A stretch of DNA of 64,000 nucleotides from Aidingimonas lacisalsi (GCF_008079445.1 NZ_VRYH01000002.1:186001-250000); one strand, 5' to 3'; numbered from the stretch's first letter, positions 1 to 11,417 are shown. Notes: generated by a model not told the origin, from the sequence alone. Made by a program: numbers and translations.

Positions 1-1266
1 GAGTTCCTCGGCTTCTGTCGAAGATTCCAGGCCGGTGATGCGGAAGCTGTTGCCCAGTGCACTCTGGATCGTGGCCAGACTGATGATGCTGCGGTCGGTG
101 GTGTTCTCGCGTACCTCGACCTCCTCGCCATCTTCCATCACAGTGCGAACTTCGGAATTGTGCTCGATGAAGAGCACGGCCATGTTGCGACCGATGTTGG
201 AGCGTGTGGCGCGATTCATCAGGGTGCCACCGGTGCCATCGAGATCGATGTTGACCTGGGGACGTCCGTTCTCGCCGAAGCTACGATTGGCGTTGGACAC
301 GTTGTCGCCGGTGATGATGACATCCCGCGCCAGGTCCGCTGAGCGACCTTCCTGATTCCGGAAGGAGAATGACTCGGTTTCGCTGTCGGGTGTATCCGGG
401 CGAGCTTCGAGCCGAAATTCCAGATTGGCAGTTGCCCCCACGATCCGTTTGGCAGCGGCAGTATCCTGTACGCCCGGGAGTTCGACGACGATACGGTTGG
501 GCCCCTGGCGTTGAACCAACGGTTCGGCAACGCCCAATTCGTTGACACGGTTGCGCAGTGTCGTCAGGTTCTGCTCGATCGCATAGTCCTGAATTTCTTC
601 GACGGACTGATCGGTCAGCGTCATGGTGAGACGGGCGGCCCGGCCTTCTTCGTCGGTACTGAAGTCGAACTCGTCGAACTCCCTGCGGATCAGTTGACGT
701 GCCTCGTCGCGATCTTCCGCCCCAGCGAAGACCAGACTGACACTACGGTCTTCGATCTCGGTATCGCGGTAACGAATGCGTTCGTCTCGCAGAAGCTCGC
801 GCATGGCACTAGCGTTGACTTCCAGGCGTTGGGTCACGGCAGCGTCCATATCCACTTCGAGCAGGAAGTGAACCCCGCCACGCAGATCCAGCCCGAGATT
901 CATGGGCGACGCGCCAAGACTTTCCAGCCAGTCGGGGGTGGATTCGGCCTGATTAAGGGCCACGACGTATTCGTCGTCGAGTAGCTCGTCTGCAATATCG
1001 CGTGCCTGGATCTGATCTCCGGCGTTGGCGAGACGAACCAGGACACTGCCACCATTGGTTTCGATCGATGAAATATCGATATCGGCATTGCGCAATTCGT
1101 TTTCTAGGTCATCGAGCCGGCGTTCGTCGAGACTGGCGTCGGAGCGTGAGCTGCTGATCTGTATTGCCGGATCCTCGGGGAAGAGGTTGGGCAGGGCATA
1201 GATCAGGCCAATGACAATGACGATCAGTATCAGCAGATACTTCCACAAAGGGTAACGGTTAAGCAT
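1..1266 (-). CDS. secD: Protein translocase subunit SecD (3' end outside window)
   Basis: SecD is an inner-membrane RND-type protein that works with SecF and YajC to complete Sec-dependent export using the proton motive force. The 422 residues seen begin with a membrane anchor (MLNRYPLWKYLLILIVIV, residues 1-18 and following), then the periplasmic P1 domain. The family hallmark NLGLDLRGGVHFLLEVD lies near residue 122, followed by repeats such as ELGVAEPLVQRQGPNRIVVELPG. The C-terminal membrane domain is missing because the gene runs off the left edge. It lies downstream of yajC on the same strand with a gap of about 130 bases, the usual yajC-secD-secF order. The ATG is the only start that keeps the full membrane anchor. 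Identity is certain; only completeness is limited. Confidence 0.96.
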   Translation of the reverse strand, partial: MLNRYPLWKYLLILIVIVIGLIYALPNLFPEDPAIQISSSRSDASLDERRLDDLENELRNADIDISSIETNGGSVLVRLANAGDQIQARDIADELLDDEYVVALNQAESTPDWLESLGASPMNLGLDLRGGVHFLLEVDMDAAVTQRLEVNASAMRELLRDERIRYRDTEIEDRSVSLVFAGAEDRDEARQLIRREFDEFDFSTDEEGRAARLTMTLTDQSVEEIQDYAIEQNLTTLRNRVNELGVAEPLVQRQGPNRIVVELPGVQDTAAAKRIVGATANLEFRLEARPDTPDSETESFSFRNQEGRSADLARDVIITGDNVSNANRSFGENGRPQVNIDLDGTGGTLMNRATRSNIGRNMAVLFIEHNSEVRTVMEDGEEVEVRENTTDRSIISLATIQSALGNSFRITGLESSTEAEEL

Positions 1267-1267
1267 G

Positions 1268-1281
1268 CAAGGCCTGCCTTG
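1268..1281. repeat. Inverted repeat over the secD ribosome binding site
   Basis: CAAGGC-CT-GCCTTG is a perfect 6+2+6 inverted repeat that ends one base before the secD ATG. The AAGG half is the only ribosome-binding-like sequence for secD, so a hairpin in the mRNA could mask it. The repeat is seen directly; a role in translation is inferred. Confidence 0.4.
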
Positions 1282-1395
1282 TTGCTAGCGTGACGCGGCC
1301 GCCGCGAGTGCGTTCGCGGACATGGAATGACGGGGGAGCGCCCCAATTCACCGCCGGATGCTGGGTCTCGTCAGCCGGCGGTGATACCGAGGAGG

Positions 1396-1731
1396 TCAGA
1401 TGGACTTGAGCGTACCCTTGGGCAGGACGGCTGCCACGGCATTCTTCTGAACGCTGACCTCGGTCCCCTCGGCGATTTCCATGGTGATGAATTCGCTATC
1501 TTCGCTGACACTTGTGACGCGACCCAGCATGCCACCTCCAATGACGACTTCGTCGCCCTTGCTGAGCCCCTTGATCAGCTGCTTGTGCTGCTTGGCGCGT
1601 TTGGCCTGCGGGCGCCACAACAGGAAGTAGAAGATCAGCACGAAGCCGACCAGCATGACGATCTGAGCGATACCACCGCCTGCGGCCGCACCGCCTTCGG
1701 CATGTGCCGGGGAAATGAAGAAGTCCAGCAT
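1396..1731 (-). CDS. yajC: Preprotein translocase subunit YajC
   Basis: YajC is a small single-span inner-membrane protein that associates with the SecDF complex. The 111-residue product has a short N-terminal periplasmic stretch rich in Ala and Gly, one membrane segment (about residues 22-40, IVMLVGFVLIFYFLLWRPQ) ending in the family signature RPQAKRAKQHK, and a small cytoplasmic domain with GDEVVIGGGMLGRV. Length matches the family. An AGGAGA ribosome binding site lies 9 bases before the ATG. It sits between tgt and secD, the canonical arrangement queA-tgt-yajC-secD. Little doubt. Confidence 0.96.
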   Translation of the reverse strand: MLDFFISPAHAEGGAAAGGGIAQIVMLVGFVLIFYFLLWRPQAKRAKQHKQLIKGLSKGDEVVIGGGMLGRVTSVSEDSEFITMEIAEGTEVSVQKNAVAAVLPKGTLKSI

Positions 1732-1783
1732 CGGTTAGAGTCTCCTGCGAGAGTTGTGAAATGAACGGATCAAATGGGCTTGT

Positions 1784-4002
<2,219 letters not shown>

Positions 4003-4132
4003 CGGGTATCGACTCGAGATTCTACACTAGGCGTCGGGAATGAGGCCGTTGAACAGGCGCCATAGGATACGCGTTTCGGGCGGCGAAGTCAGGTCGCGAT
4101 ATGATGAATCATCGATCACCGCCAGCCGAGGA

Positions 4133-4160
4133 TTGACCTGTGTGCCTGGCTACGTATAAT
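4133..4160 (+). promoter_or_regulatory. Sigma-70 promoter of tRNA-Leu
   Basis: TTGACC at 4133-4138 and a consensus TATAAT at 4155-4160 are separated by 16 bases. They end 16 bases before the tRNA 5' end, as expected for a strong stable-RNA promoter. Confidence 0.75.
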
Positions 4161-4176
4161 GCAACGCGCTGCTCGT

Positions 4177-4263
4177 GCCCGGGTGGCGAAATTGGTAGAC
4201 GCAGCAGATTCAAAATCTGCCGCTGGAGACAGCGTGTCGGTTCGAGTCCGACCCCGGGCACCA
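4177..4263 (+). tRNA. tRNA-Leu (anticodon CAA)
   Basis: The acceptor arms GCCCGGG and CCCGGGC pair perfectly and are followed by discriminator A and an encoded CCA. The anticodon stem GCAGA/TCTGC closes the loop TTCAAAA, giving anticodon CAA, which reads UUG. The D-arm TGGCGAAATTGGTAGACGC and the T-arm GTTCGAGTC are typical. The long variable arm (CGCTGGAGACAGCG) marks a class II leucine tRNA. Length is 87 bases. Confidence 0.97.
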
Positions 4264-4440
4264 TGACCTTCCGTGTTCGTTGCCCCCTCTCGAATAGTAC
4301 TTCACCATCGAGTAGCACTGCGTTGTTCCGTCGAATGGCACTGCTGTCGTGGTGATCGTGTCGCTTGGCAGTGTAACCTCGCTTTGATGTTGTCATGCGT
4401 GGCATGATGCGTTCTTCGTCTCGGTGTGGTCGAGGATGGA

Positions 4441-5049
4441 ATGCCTCTGTCTCTCTGGTTGTCATTGGTTGCGGTGTGTGCCATGGGGGCGATGTCTCCC
4501 GGTCCGAGTCTGGCGCTGGTGTTGCGTCATACATTAGGGGGCGGACGCCTGGCAGGAGTGAGCGCTGCCTTGTCTCATGCGCTGGGCGTTGGCTTCTATG
4601 CGTTGCTGACTGTCTGGGGATTGGGGGCGTTGATTGCGCGTCAACCGTTAATGTTCCAGGCGATTACATGGGCAGGGGCGTGCTATCTGGCCTGGTTGGG
4701 TATCAAGGCGCTGCAGGCGGGACGTACGGATACCCTGACGTCCCAGGCTGTTGCGGAGTCACACCGGCGTGCGGCGCGCGAGGGTATACTGGTCGCGCTT
4801 GGCAATCCGAAGCTGATTCTTTTCTTTGTAGCCTTGCTGAGTCAGTTCGTCAGTGCTGATATGAGCGCGACCGCTAAAGGGCTGATCGTTGCGACTGCCC
4901 TGGTGATCGACGGAAGCTGGTACACACTGGTTGCCGTGTCGCTCTCCCATTCGGCCGTTCTGCCCTGGTTGCGCGCTCGTTCACACTGGATCAATCGTGC
5001 CACGGGCGTGCTGTTGATCGGGCTGGCCGTGCGGGTTCTGGTCGGCTAG
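4441..5049 (+). CDS. LysE/RhtB-family amino acid exporter
   Basis: A polytopic inner-membrane protein of about 200 residues. The N-terminus MPLSLWLSLVAVCAMGAMSPGPSLALVL contains the PGP motif typical of LysE/RhtB exporters, followed by HTLGGGRLAGVSAALSHALG. A mid-protein motif LGNPKLILFF and five to six hydrophobic segments complete the family pattern. The family exports amino acids or homoserine lactone-like molecules; the substrate cannot be told from sequence. The ATG at 4441 is preferred because GAGG sits 5 bases upstream; an in-frame GTG at 4426 is less likely. It stands alone between the tRNA and a convergent copper chaperone gene. Confidence 0.88.
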   Translation: MPLSLWLSLVAVCAMGAMSPGPSLALVLRHTLGGGRLAGVSAALSHALGVGFYALLTVWGLGALIARQPLMFQAITWAGACYLAWLGIKALQAGRTDTLTSQAVAESHRRAAREGILVALGNPKLILFFVALLSQFVSADMSATAKGLIVATALVIDGSWYTLVAVSLSHSAVLPWLRARSHWINRATGVLLIGLAVRVLVG

Positions 5050-5055
5050 TCCGAT

Positions 5056-5544
5056 TTAGTGGCCATGATTGGCATCGGTGGTCTCGTCGCCGGTAGCCGA
5101 CGTCTGTACCGGGACAGTGATGTCGATCGGTTCACGGTCGGCAAACTGCAGTGTCAACGGAAAGCGCTCCCCCTCTTCCAGCGATTCCTCAAGTCCAATC
5201 AACATCAGGTGAGGGCCTCCACCCGGACGCATGCTCACGGTGTCTCCAGCGTCGATGCGTAACTCCTCGAGTTTGCGCATCTTCATGCGATCTCCATCCC
5301 TTTGCATATCGTGCACCTCGACTGCTTTGCTGACAGGGCTGCTGGCCCCTGTCAGCACGGCATCGTCTTCGCCGGCCATGATATCGACATAGGCGGCACC
5401 ATGGGGTGCGGCGGCAGGCATCGGTGTAGAGAAAGGATGGGCGATACGCAGGCTGTCGACCTCCAGCTCATGAGCCTGAGAGAGCGTGGGCATGAGCAGA
5501 AGCATCCCTGCCATCAACGGTCGCATGGTACGAAAACCCGGCAT
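5056..5544 (-). CDS. Periplasmic copper chaperone PCu(A)C family protein
   Basis: A secreted protein of 162 residues with a signal peptide (MRPLMAGMLLLMPTLSQAH, cleavage after SQA). PCu(A)C proteins bind Cu(I) in the periplasm and deliver it to the CuA site of cytochrome oxidase. The copper-binding residues are visible: His78, Met89, His112 and Met114, close to the family pattern H-X10-M-X21-H-X-M (here the second gap is 22). The core GGGPHLMLIGLEESLEEGERFPLTL is typical. The His-rich tail (DANHGH) may also bind metal. It is convergent with the LysE gene 6 bases away and has no SCO1 or oxidase gene next to it. Confidence 0.9.
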   Translation of the reverse strand: MPGFRTMRPLMAGMLLLMPTLSQAHELEVDSLRIAHPFSTPMPAAAPHGAAYVDIMAGEDDAVLTGASSPVSKAVEVHDMQRDGDRMKMRKLEELRIDAGDTVSMRPGGGPHLMLIGLEESLEEGERFPLTLQFADREPIDITVPVQTSATGDETTDANHGH

Positions 5545-5594
5545 GCTATGGTTACCTCATTGACGTGATTCGTTGCCGAAACTGCACTTGAGAG

Positions 5595-7256
5595 TCAAGG
5601 CGTGATGCGTGCCAGGATCGCATCAAGCGGTGCGTCCGTCGATAGATTGCCATAGGCGGCGCCGGCCTTTTTCCCCAGCCGTGACTGACAGAAGGCATCG
5701 GCAATCGCGGCGGGAGCGTATTGTAGCAGCAGCGAGGCCTGAAGCGTCTGGGCCAGACGTTGGGTCAGCCAGCGGGCGCCGAGTTCGATGGTTTCGGGAG
5801 GGCTAGCCAGGATCCCCATGATGTCATCGACGGCAAGGTCATAATCCGGGTGCTGGTTGCTTGATACCTCCAGCTCAGTCTGTAAGGCCCTGACGCTTGC
5901 TGGATGGCGGGCAAGAACGCGCAGGACATCCAGGCAGATCACGTTGCTTGACCCTTCCCAGATGGCGTTGACCGGCGCTTCTCGGTATAGGCGTGCCAGC
6001 GGAGACTCTTCCACATAGCCGTTACCTCCGAGACATTCCATGGCTTCTACCATGAAGCCCGAACCACGTTTGTTGTGCCAATACTTGGCCAATGCCGGTA
6101 ATAATCTCGCCAGGGCAGCTTCATGGTCGTCGCCTGGTGAGTCGAAGGCGCGTGCCGTACGCATGACCAGAGCAAGGCTGGCCTCGACTTCAAGCGTCAG
6201 GTCGGCGATCACCATCCGCATCATGGGCTGGTCGGCAAGCCGTTGGCCAAACGCTTGTCGCCCCTGTACATGGTGCCAGGCTTCCAGCAATGCCTGTCGC
6301 ATCATGCCCGCGGGTGCTGTGGCTGCATCCAGTCGGGTCTGTTGAACCATGTCGAGAATGGTGGCAATGCCACGACCCGGGTCGCCTACAGGCTGACACC
6401 AGGCATGGCGATATTCGATTTCGGCCGAGGCATTGGCACGATTGCCGCATTTGTCCTTGAGTCGCTGGATCTCCAACGCATTACGCTCGCCATTCGGCAT
6501 GAAGCGCGGCACGAGAAAGCAGCCAAGGCCATCATCGGTCTGGGCCAGAGTCAGGAAGGCATCCGACATAGGGGCGCTGCAGAACCACTTGTGGCCGATC
6601 AGGCGATAACCGCTGTTCGCCTGGGTGGCGACATCGGGTACGGCCCGAGTGGTCGCGGCACGCACATCGCTGCCGCCCTGCTTCTCGGTCATGGCCATGC
6701 CCATGGTAACGGCTGGTTTCTCGCTTGCCGGTATGGCCCGACCATCATAGTCCCAGGCCAGCAATTTCGGTGCCCATTGAGAGAGCACGTCGGGCTGGTG
6801 GCGCAGCGCCGGCATGGCGGCATGGGTCATGGTGAAGGGGCAACAGAAACCGGGTTCCACCTGGGTGAGCAGGTAAAGCGCGGCGACGTGTGCCTGATGC
6901 CCGCCGCACGATTCTTCCTGCCAGGCCACGGCGTGCCATCCATGGTCGAAGGCCAAGTGCATCAATTCGTGGTAGGCCGGATGATAGCTGACTTCATCGA
7001 GGCGTCGGCCATGGCGATCGAATAGCCGTAGCTCGGGAGGATGACGGTTGGCGGTTTCGCCCAGTTGCTGATGGTAAAGGCTACCCGTATTGACGCCTAA
7101 TGGGGCTAGACGTCGAGCGACCCAATCCGGCGCTTCACGCTTCAGTGCCTCTTGAAGCGGTATGTCGAGTGCCAGGAAGTCGCGGTCGCCGGTCGGGACT
7201 GGCTGGTTGACGACGGCATGTGTCGCGAGCCGGGTGCGGGCAGTATCGTTGGACAT
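5595..7256 (-). CDS. AidB-like acyl-CoA dehydrogenase family protein
   Basis: A flavoprotein of the acyl-CoA dehydrogenase superfamily, 553 residues from the ATG at 7256, which has GGAG 8 bases upstream. It follows E. coli AidB over its length: NQPVP near the start, NRHPPELRLFDRHGRRLDEVSYHPAYHELM in the N-terminal domain, MGMAMTEKQGGSDVRA for the flavin site, HKWFCSAPMSDAFL, RLKDKCGNRANASAEIEY, EAMECLGGNGYVEES, and REAPVNAIWEGSSNVICLDVLRV. AidB is induced in the adaptive response to alkylating agents and binds DNA; whether this copy does so is unknown. Isovaleryl-CoA dehydrogenase is a looser alternative, but the long C-terminal domain favours AidB. It is a single gene. Confidence 0.88.
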   Translation of the reverse strand: MSNDTARTRLATHAVVNQPVPTGDRDFLALDIPLQEALKREAPDWVARRLAPLGVNTGSLYHQQLGETANRHPPELRLFDRHGRRLDEVSYHPAYHELMHLAFDHGWHAVAWQEESCGGHQAHVAALYLLTQVEPGFCCPFTMTHAAMPALRHQPDVLSQWAPKLLAWDYDGRAIPASEKPAVTMGMAMTEKQGGSDVRAATTRAVPDVATQANSGYRLIGHKWFCSAPMSDAFLTLAQTDDGLGCFLVPRFMPNGERNALEIQRLKDKCGNRANASAEIEYRHAWCQPVGDPGRGIATILDMVQQTRLDAATAPAGMMRQALLEAWHHVQGRQAFGQRLADQPMMRMVIADLTLEVEASLALVMRTARAFDSPGDDHEAALARLLPALAKYWHNKRGSGFMVEAMECLGGNGYVEESPLARLYREAPVNAIWEGSSNVICLDVLRVLARHPASVRALQTELEVSSNQHPDYDLAVDDIMGILASPPETIELGARWLTQRLAQTLQASLLLQYAPAAIADAFCQSRLGKKAGAAYGNLSTDAPLDAILARITP

Positions 7257-7416
7257 GACAAGACTCCGGCAGGTAACTGCTTCGAGCATGGTTGCCCATA
7301 TCCCGGGGGTCAATGGTCATGATGATATCGCGAGTTGCCTCCCCGCATCGTTTTGGCTGGCGAGTTGCGACAAGTCATGGCATCGTGAAGTGTCACGAAA
7401 GGGATGCGTCGTTGCC

Positions 7417-7914
7417 ATGCTCATTTACGATCTCGATTGCCATACCCACAGTGGTGAACCGTTCAATTTGCGGGCCCTGCGTGGTCAGGTGCTGTTGATC
7501 GTCAACGTCGCCAGCCGCTGCGGCTATACCCCCCAGTTGGCGGAGTTGGAAACGCTTTACAAACGGTACCGGGACCGAGGCTTCACCGTGCTGGGGTTTC
7601 CCTGCAATCAGTTCGCGCGTCAATCGCCTGAATCAGCCAATGCTTTCTGTCGTTTTGGCGAGCGGGAGTACCGAATCACCTTTCCCCTGATGGAAAAGGT
7701 GCGAGTGAATGGTCGTCATGCACACCCGTTGTTCGTGCAGTTACGCCGTCAGGCACCGGGGGTTTTCGGCACCACGCTGATCAAATGGAATTTTACCAAG
7801 TTCCTGGTAGGTCGTGATGGTCAGGTACTACGCCGTTTCGGCCCGCGTGACGGCGAACGGGATATACGTCCGATACTGGAAGAGGCACTGGATGCCCCCT
7901 TTCTCCTTGATTGA
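7417..7914 (+). CDS. Glutathione peroxidase
   Basis: A thiol peroxidase of 165 residues in the glutathione peroxidase family; many bacterial members use thioredoxin. The peroxidatic cysteine is in NVASRCGYTPQ (TGC codon, so not selenocysteine). The conserved glutamine is in FPCNQFARQSPE, and the tryptophan and asparagine are in IKWNFTKFLVGRDG. The start at 7417 (MLIYDLDCHTHSGE) matches the family N-terminus; reading from earlier in-frame codons adds about 85 residues that look like non-coding overlap with the preceding gene. No strong ribosome binding site is seen. It is divergent from the AidB-like gene. Confidence 0.92.
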   Translation: MLIYDLDCHTHSGEPFNLRALRGQVLLIVNVASRCGYTPQLAELETLYKRYRDRGFTVLGFPCNQFARQSPESANAFCRFGEREYRITFPLMEKVRVNGRHAHPLFVQLRRQAPGVFGTTLIKWNFTKFLVGRDGQVLRRFGPRDGERDIRPILEEALDAPFLLD

Positions 7915-7923
7915 TCGAGACGA

Positions 7924-8313
7924 TCAGCGAGAGTCCAGGTTGCGCACCGCCATGACGCGGGTCATGAGCTCGTTCCAACGGTGACGTGTCATGATCGTTG
8001 TCAGTCCCGAAAACAGCAGCCAGAATTTACGACGCCATCCCTTTAGCCTCAGGTTGTGGGCGACCAGTTGACGCATCAGTTTCTGGTCGTCGAAGGCGCG
8101 CCATTCACTGGCGACCGACATCTGGTGACGTGATAATACTGGGGCGAGTTCCAATCGAAACATCCATTCCAACTCATCCAGTGTTAGTCCGTGGCGCTCG
8201 ATGACGTCGACCATGCGTTCGTAATCCGCCTCGCGAGGTTCGCGTTCCAGCCACAGTGGCGCCAACGCGAGCCAGAGTTCACCGCGTTCGTCGACCAGGG
8301 TCTGGGCATCCAT
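7924..8313 (-). CDS. DUF7079 family protein
   Basis: A cytoplasmic protein of 129 residues with no signal peptide or membrane segment. The sequence ERGELWLALAPLWLEREPREADYERM and the C-terminal LRLKGWRRKFWLLFSG resemble the DUF7079 family, whose function is unknown. The ATG at 8313 has a perfect AGGAGA ribosome binding site 6 bases upstream, which decides against a longer reading. It converges on the glutathione peroxidase gene and is divergent from fabV. The family assignment is from memory of its pattern. Confidence 0.68.
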   Translation of the reverse strand: MDAQTLVDERGELWLALAPLWLEREPREADYERMVDVIERHGLTLDELEWMFRLELAPVLSRHQMSVASEWRAFDDQKLMRQLVAHNLRLKGWRRKFWLLFSGLTTIMTRHRWNELMTRVMAVRNLDSR

Positions 8314-8454
8314 GGAGTTCTCCTGTGGTATCGGCCGGCAAGGCCAGCGTATTGTCATCATGGTCGGCCAACCCGGTGTTCGTCTCAAGGGGCGGACACA
8401 TATCCGGGAAGCCGCTAGAATGTCGGCAATTCATGGCGATAATCGAGGTTCTTC

Positions 8455-9651
8455 GTGATCATCAAACCCAAGGTTCGCGGTTTCATCTGTACCACGACAC
8501 ATCCCAAGGGGTGCGAGCAGAACGTTCTTGAGCAGATCGAGGCAACGCGTGCGCGTGGCATCGACCGAGACAAGGGCCCCAAGAAGGTCCTCGTCATCGG
8601 GGCGTCCAGCGGTTATGGCCTGGCGGCCCGTATTACGGCTGCCTTCGGTTATGGCGCCGATACGTTGGGCGTATTCTTCGAAAAGCCGGGCACCGACAAA
8701 CGTTCGGGTACGGCGGGTTGGTATAACTCTGCCGCTTTCGACAAATTCGCCAAGTCGGAAGGGCTCTACAGTAAGTCGATCAACGGCGATGCCTTCTCGC
8801 ATGAAGCGCGCAACAAGGCGATCGAACTGATCAAGCAGGACATGGGGCAAGTGGATCTGGTGGTCTATTCATTGGCGTCGCCGGTTCGCAACCTCCCCGA
8901 TAGCGGTGAACTCAAGCGTTCGGCGCTTAAGCCGATCGGCGAGACGTACCGAGCGACGGCGATCGATACCAACAAGGATACGGTCATCGAAGCCGAAGTC
9001 GAGCCGGCCACGGACCAGGAAATCGCCGATACCATCGAGGTGATGGGAGGCGAAGACTGGGAGCTATGGATCGACGCGCTGGACAAGGCTGGCGTGCTGG
9101 CACCGGAGGCACGCAGTGTCGCTTTCAGCTATATCGGTACCGAGATCACATGGCCGATCTACTGGCATGGGGCGCTGGGCAAGGCCAAGGAGGATCTCGA
9201 CCGGGCCGCCGGTGAGATAGATACCAAACTGAAGGCCTATGGCGGCGGCGCCAATGTGGCCGTGCTCAAGTCGGTTGTCACTCAAGCCAGTGCCGCCATT
9301 CCGGTCATGCCGCTCTACATCGCCATGGTCTACAAGGTGATGAAGGAGCAAGGTCTTCACGAAGGCACTATCGATCAGTTGAACCGTCTGTTCAGTGAAC
9401 GTCTCTATGGAGGGCGCTTCGAAACCGACGAGTCGGGACGCCTGCGGTTGGACGACTGGGAACTGCGCGATGACGTTCAGCAAGCTTGCAAGCAGTTATG
9501 GCCGCAAGTCACGACCGACAACCTCCATACCATTACCGACTATGCAGGCTATAAGCATGAATTCCTCAAGCTGTTCGGCTTCGAACGCGATGACGTGGAC
9601 TACGATGCCGATGTGGACCCGGTCGTGGCTTTCGATGTCGAAGACGTGTGA
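8455..9651 (+). CDS. fabV: Enoyl-ACP reductase FabV
   Basis: FabV performs the last reduction in each round of fatty acid elongation (trans-2-enoyl-ACP to acyl-ACP, NADH-dependent) and is naturally tolerant of triclosan. The 398-residue protein begins [20 protein letters not shown] (GTG start) and has the NAD-binding motif [27 protein letters not shown], and the catalytic Y-X8-K in [13 protein letters not shown]. The C-terminal FKLFG-like end [19 protein letters not shown] is typical. Length matches known FabV. It is a monocistronic gene. If the genome has no FabI, FabV would be the essential reductase. Confidence 0.96.
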   Translation: MIIKPKVRGFICTTTHPKGCEQNVLEQIEATRARGIDRDKGPKKVLVIGASSGYGLAARITAAFGYGADTLGVFFEKPGTDKRSGTAGWYNSAAFDKFAKSEGLYSKSINGDAFSHEARNKAIELIKQDMGQVDLVVYSLASPVRNLPDSGELKRSALKPIGETYRATAIDTNKDTVIEAEVEPATDQEIADTIEVMGGEDWELWIDALDKAGVLAPEARSVAFSYIGTEITWPIYWHGALGKAKEDLDRAAGEIDTKLKAYGGGANVAVLKSVVTQASAAIPVMPLYIAMVYKVMKEQGLHEGTIDQLNRLFSERLYGGRFETDESGRLRLDDWELRDDVQQACKQLWPQVTTDNLHTITDYAGYKHEFLKLFGFERDDVDYDADVDPVVAFDVEDV

Positions 9652-9780
9652 TCGGGGCCTGCGCCGATTACATTGATGTGCCCGGGTTTATATCGAGGGG
9701 TCATCGCCGTTGAACGTGCCTGTCGTTTCTGCGGCGATGGCGTATGATGGAGCCTCGCACCCGAGTCACGACGAGCCTTC

Positions 9781-10773
9781 ATGTTCGATACTGCGACCCC
9801 GACGCTGGCACGGTACACTTCCCGTCAGGTAGGCTTCGTGTTGTTGCCTGGGTTTTCATTGCTGGCTCAGGCCTGTGCACTGGAGCCATTGTCGGTGGCC
9901 AACCAACTGGCGGGCGCTCGTCTTTATACGTCGTCGACGTTCGGCTTGGAGCCTCGGGCGGTGGAAAGTGCGGCCGAAGCGTCATTGTTACCACAGCAGA
10001 CGCTATCGGGAGGGGCTCCCTCCGAACCCGATGCCGACCTGGACATCGTCCTGGTATGCGCGCCAAGTCCACTGCCACCGATCGATATCAGCGGTTTGAC
10101 ACAATGGCTCAAGCGGTTGGCAGGACGCGGTGTGGTGCTGGGCGGGATTGCCGGCGGTACCGAAGTGCTGGCACGCGCCCATGTCCTGGATGGCTATCGT
10201 GCGACGCTGCCTTGGCAGCGTTTTGATGCCTTTGCCAATGACTATCCGCATGTCACGCTATCGCAACAGTTGTTCGAGATCGACCGTAACCGCCTGACCT
10301 GTGGCGGTGGCACGGCGGCCATGGACATGATGATGACCCTGATTGGTCACCATCACGGGCAGCCCCTGGCTGAGCGTGTCTCCGAGCACTTCGTGCTGGA
10401 ACGCATCCGGATGGCTGACGAACCTCAACATGTACCACTGCGATCGCGCTTCGGGCATGCACCGCAGAATCTGCATGATGCCGTCTCCCTGATGGAAGCC
10501 AATACCGAAGAGCCGTTGACCACGCATGAACTGGCGGCGCATCTGGGGATATCCCGGCGCCAATTGGAGCGTTTGTTCAAGAAATATCTGAAGACGGTAC
10601 CCAGTCGTTATTATCTCGATCTACGCTTGCAGCAGGCGCGCAGGCTGTTGCGCGACAGCGACCATCCCGTGGGCGATATTGCGCTGCAAACGGGGTTCTC
10701 GTCCGGGGCGCATTTTTCCACTGCGTATCGGAATCACTTCGGCATGACCCCTCGCGAGGAGCGTCTAGCCTGA
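9781..10773 (+). CDS. GATase1-like AraC-family regulator (ArgR-like)
   Basis: A 330-residue regulator with an N-terminal DJ-1/PfpI-like domain (about residues 15-200, QVGFVLLPGFSLLAQACALEPL, GVVLGGIAGGTEVLARA) and a C-terminal AraC-type double helix-turn-helix (about 225-325: LTTHELAAHLGISRRQLERLFKK, IALQTGFSSGAHFSTAYRNHFGMTP). The usual nucleophile cysteine of active DJ-1 enzymes is absent at GGIAGG, as is normal for sensor domains. In Pseudomonas aeruginosa, ArgR has this architecture and activates the aru operon. Being next to aruCFGDB here, it probably has the same role, although a methyltransferase gene on the other strand lies between. Close relatives such as GbdR and CdhR respond to betaine or carnitine and cannot be excluded. 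Confidence 0.8.
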   Translation: MFDTATPTLARYTSRQVGFVLLPGFSLLAQACALEPLSVANQLAGARLYTSSTFGLEPRAVESAAEASLLPQQTLSGGAPSEPDADLDIVLVCAPSPLPPIDISGLTQWLKRLAGRGVVLGGIAGGTEVLARAHVLDGYRATLPWQRFDAFANDYPHVTLSQQLFEIDRNRLTCGGGTAAMDMMMTLIGHHHGQPLAERVSEHFVLERIRMADEPQHVPLRSRFGHAPQNLHDAVSLMEANTEEPLTTHELAAHLGISRRQLERLFKKYLKTVPSRYYLDLRLQQARRLLRDSDHPVGDIALQTGFSSGAHFSTAYRNHFGMTPREERLA

Positions 10774-10790
10774 ACGGACATGACGCCACG

Positions 10791-11417
10791 CTAGGAGCGA
10801 TGCGTCTTGTGCGCGATCAATGCGCGAAATACCGATCCCATCATGACCGGTGTATCGTGTGTCACGCTGAAACCGGCATTTTCCAGCAACGGTCGCGCTT
10901 GGCGAGTAATATCCGTAGCGATCGCGTTCGTCACGACATTCAAGGCGCGTCGTCCCCAACTGGCACGGTGCTCATCGCACTGGAATTTATCCATGATGCA
11001 GAGTTGACCATCTTCGTTGAGTACCCGGTGAGCTTCCTGGAGTCCACGTTCGGGGTGCGGTATGACGGCCAGCACCAGGTGCATGACGACGACATCGAAA
11101 TGATCGTCCGGATAGTCGAGTCGTTCGGCATCCATGGTACGGGCCGTAGCATCGAAACCCAGGTCATTGGCGCGCGCCCGGAAACGCTTGACCATGGCAT
11201 GACACAGGTCGGTGCCATGCAATTCGATATCACGGGGTATGTAGGGAAGATCCAGCCCCGTTCCGGCACCGACGATCAAGACCCGCTGACCCGCCGTCCA
11301 GTCCACGACGCCCAGTGATCGGCGCCGGGCGCGACGAAATAGGCGGTCGGCGACGAGATCATAGACTGGCGAGTACAGGGTATAGCGCAACCGGTTCCAG
11401 GTAGTGGTGTTGAACAT
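10791..11417 (-). CDS. Class I SAM-dependent methyltransferase
   Basis: A 208-residue cytoplasmic enzyme with the SAM-binding motif VLIVGAGTGLDLPYIP (about residues 45-60), the acidic motif HGTDLCHAM, and the post-motif DDHFDVVVMHLVLAVIPHPERGLQEAHRVL. The overall layout recalls bacterial phospholipid N-methyltransferases and UbiE-like enzymes, but the substrate cannot be assigned. It lies convergent with the ArgR-like gene (17 bases apart) and divergent from aruC. Nothing in the neighbourhood suggests a shared pathway. Confidence 0.78.
   Translation of the reverse strand: MFNTTTWNRLRYTLYSPVYDLVADRLFRRARRRSLGVVDWTAGQRVLIVGAGTGLDLPYIPRDIELHGTDLCHAMVKRFRARANDLGFDATARTMDAERLDYPDDHFDVVVMHLVLAVIPHPERGLQEAHRVLNEDGQLCIMDKFQCDEHRASWGRRALNVVTNAIATDITRQARPLLENAGFSVTHDTPVMMGSVFRALIAHKTHRS

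Noticed and set aside
219-548. Long open frames antisense to or out of phase with secD
   Set aside because: They are by-products of high GC content in a clear secD reading frame; the same holds for most overlapping open frames in the window.
7504-7530. Possible selenocysteine in the glutathione peroxidase
   Set aside because: The active-site codon is TGC (cysteine), with no in-frame TGA.
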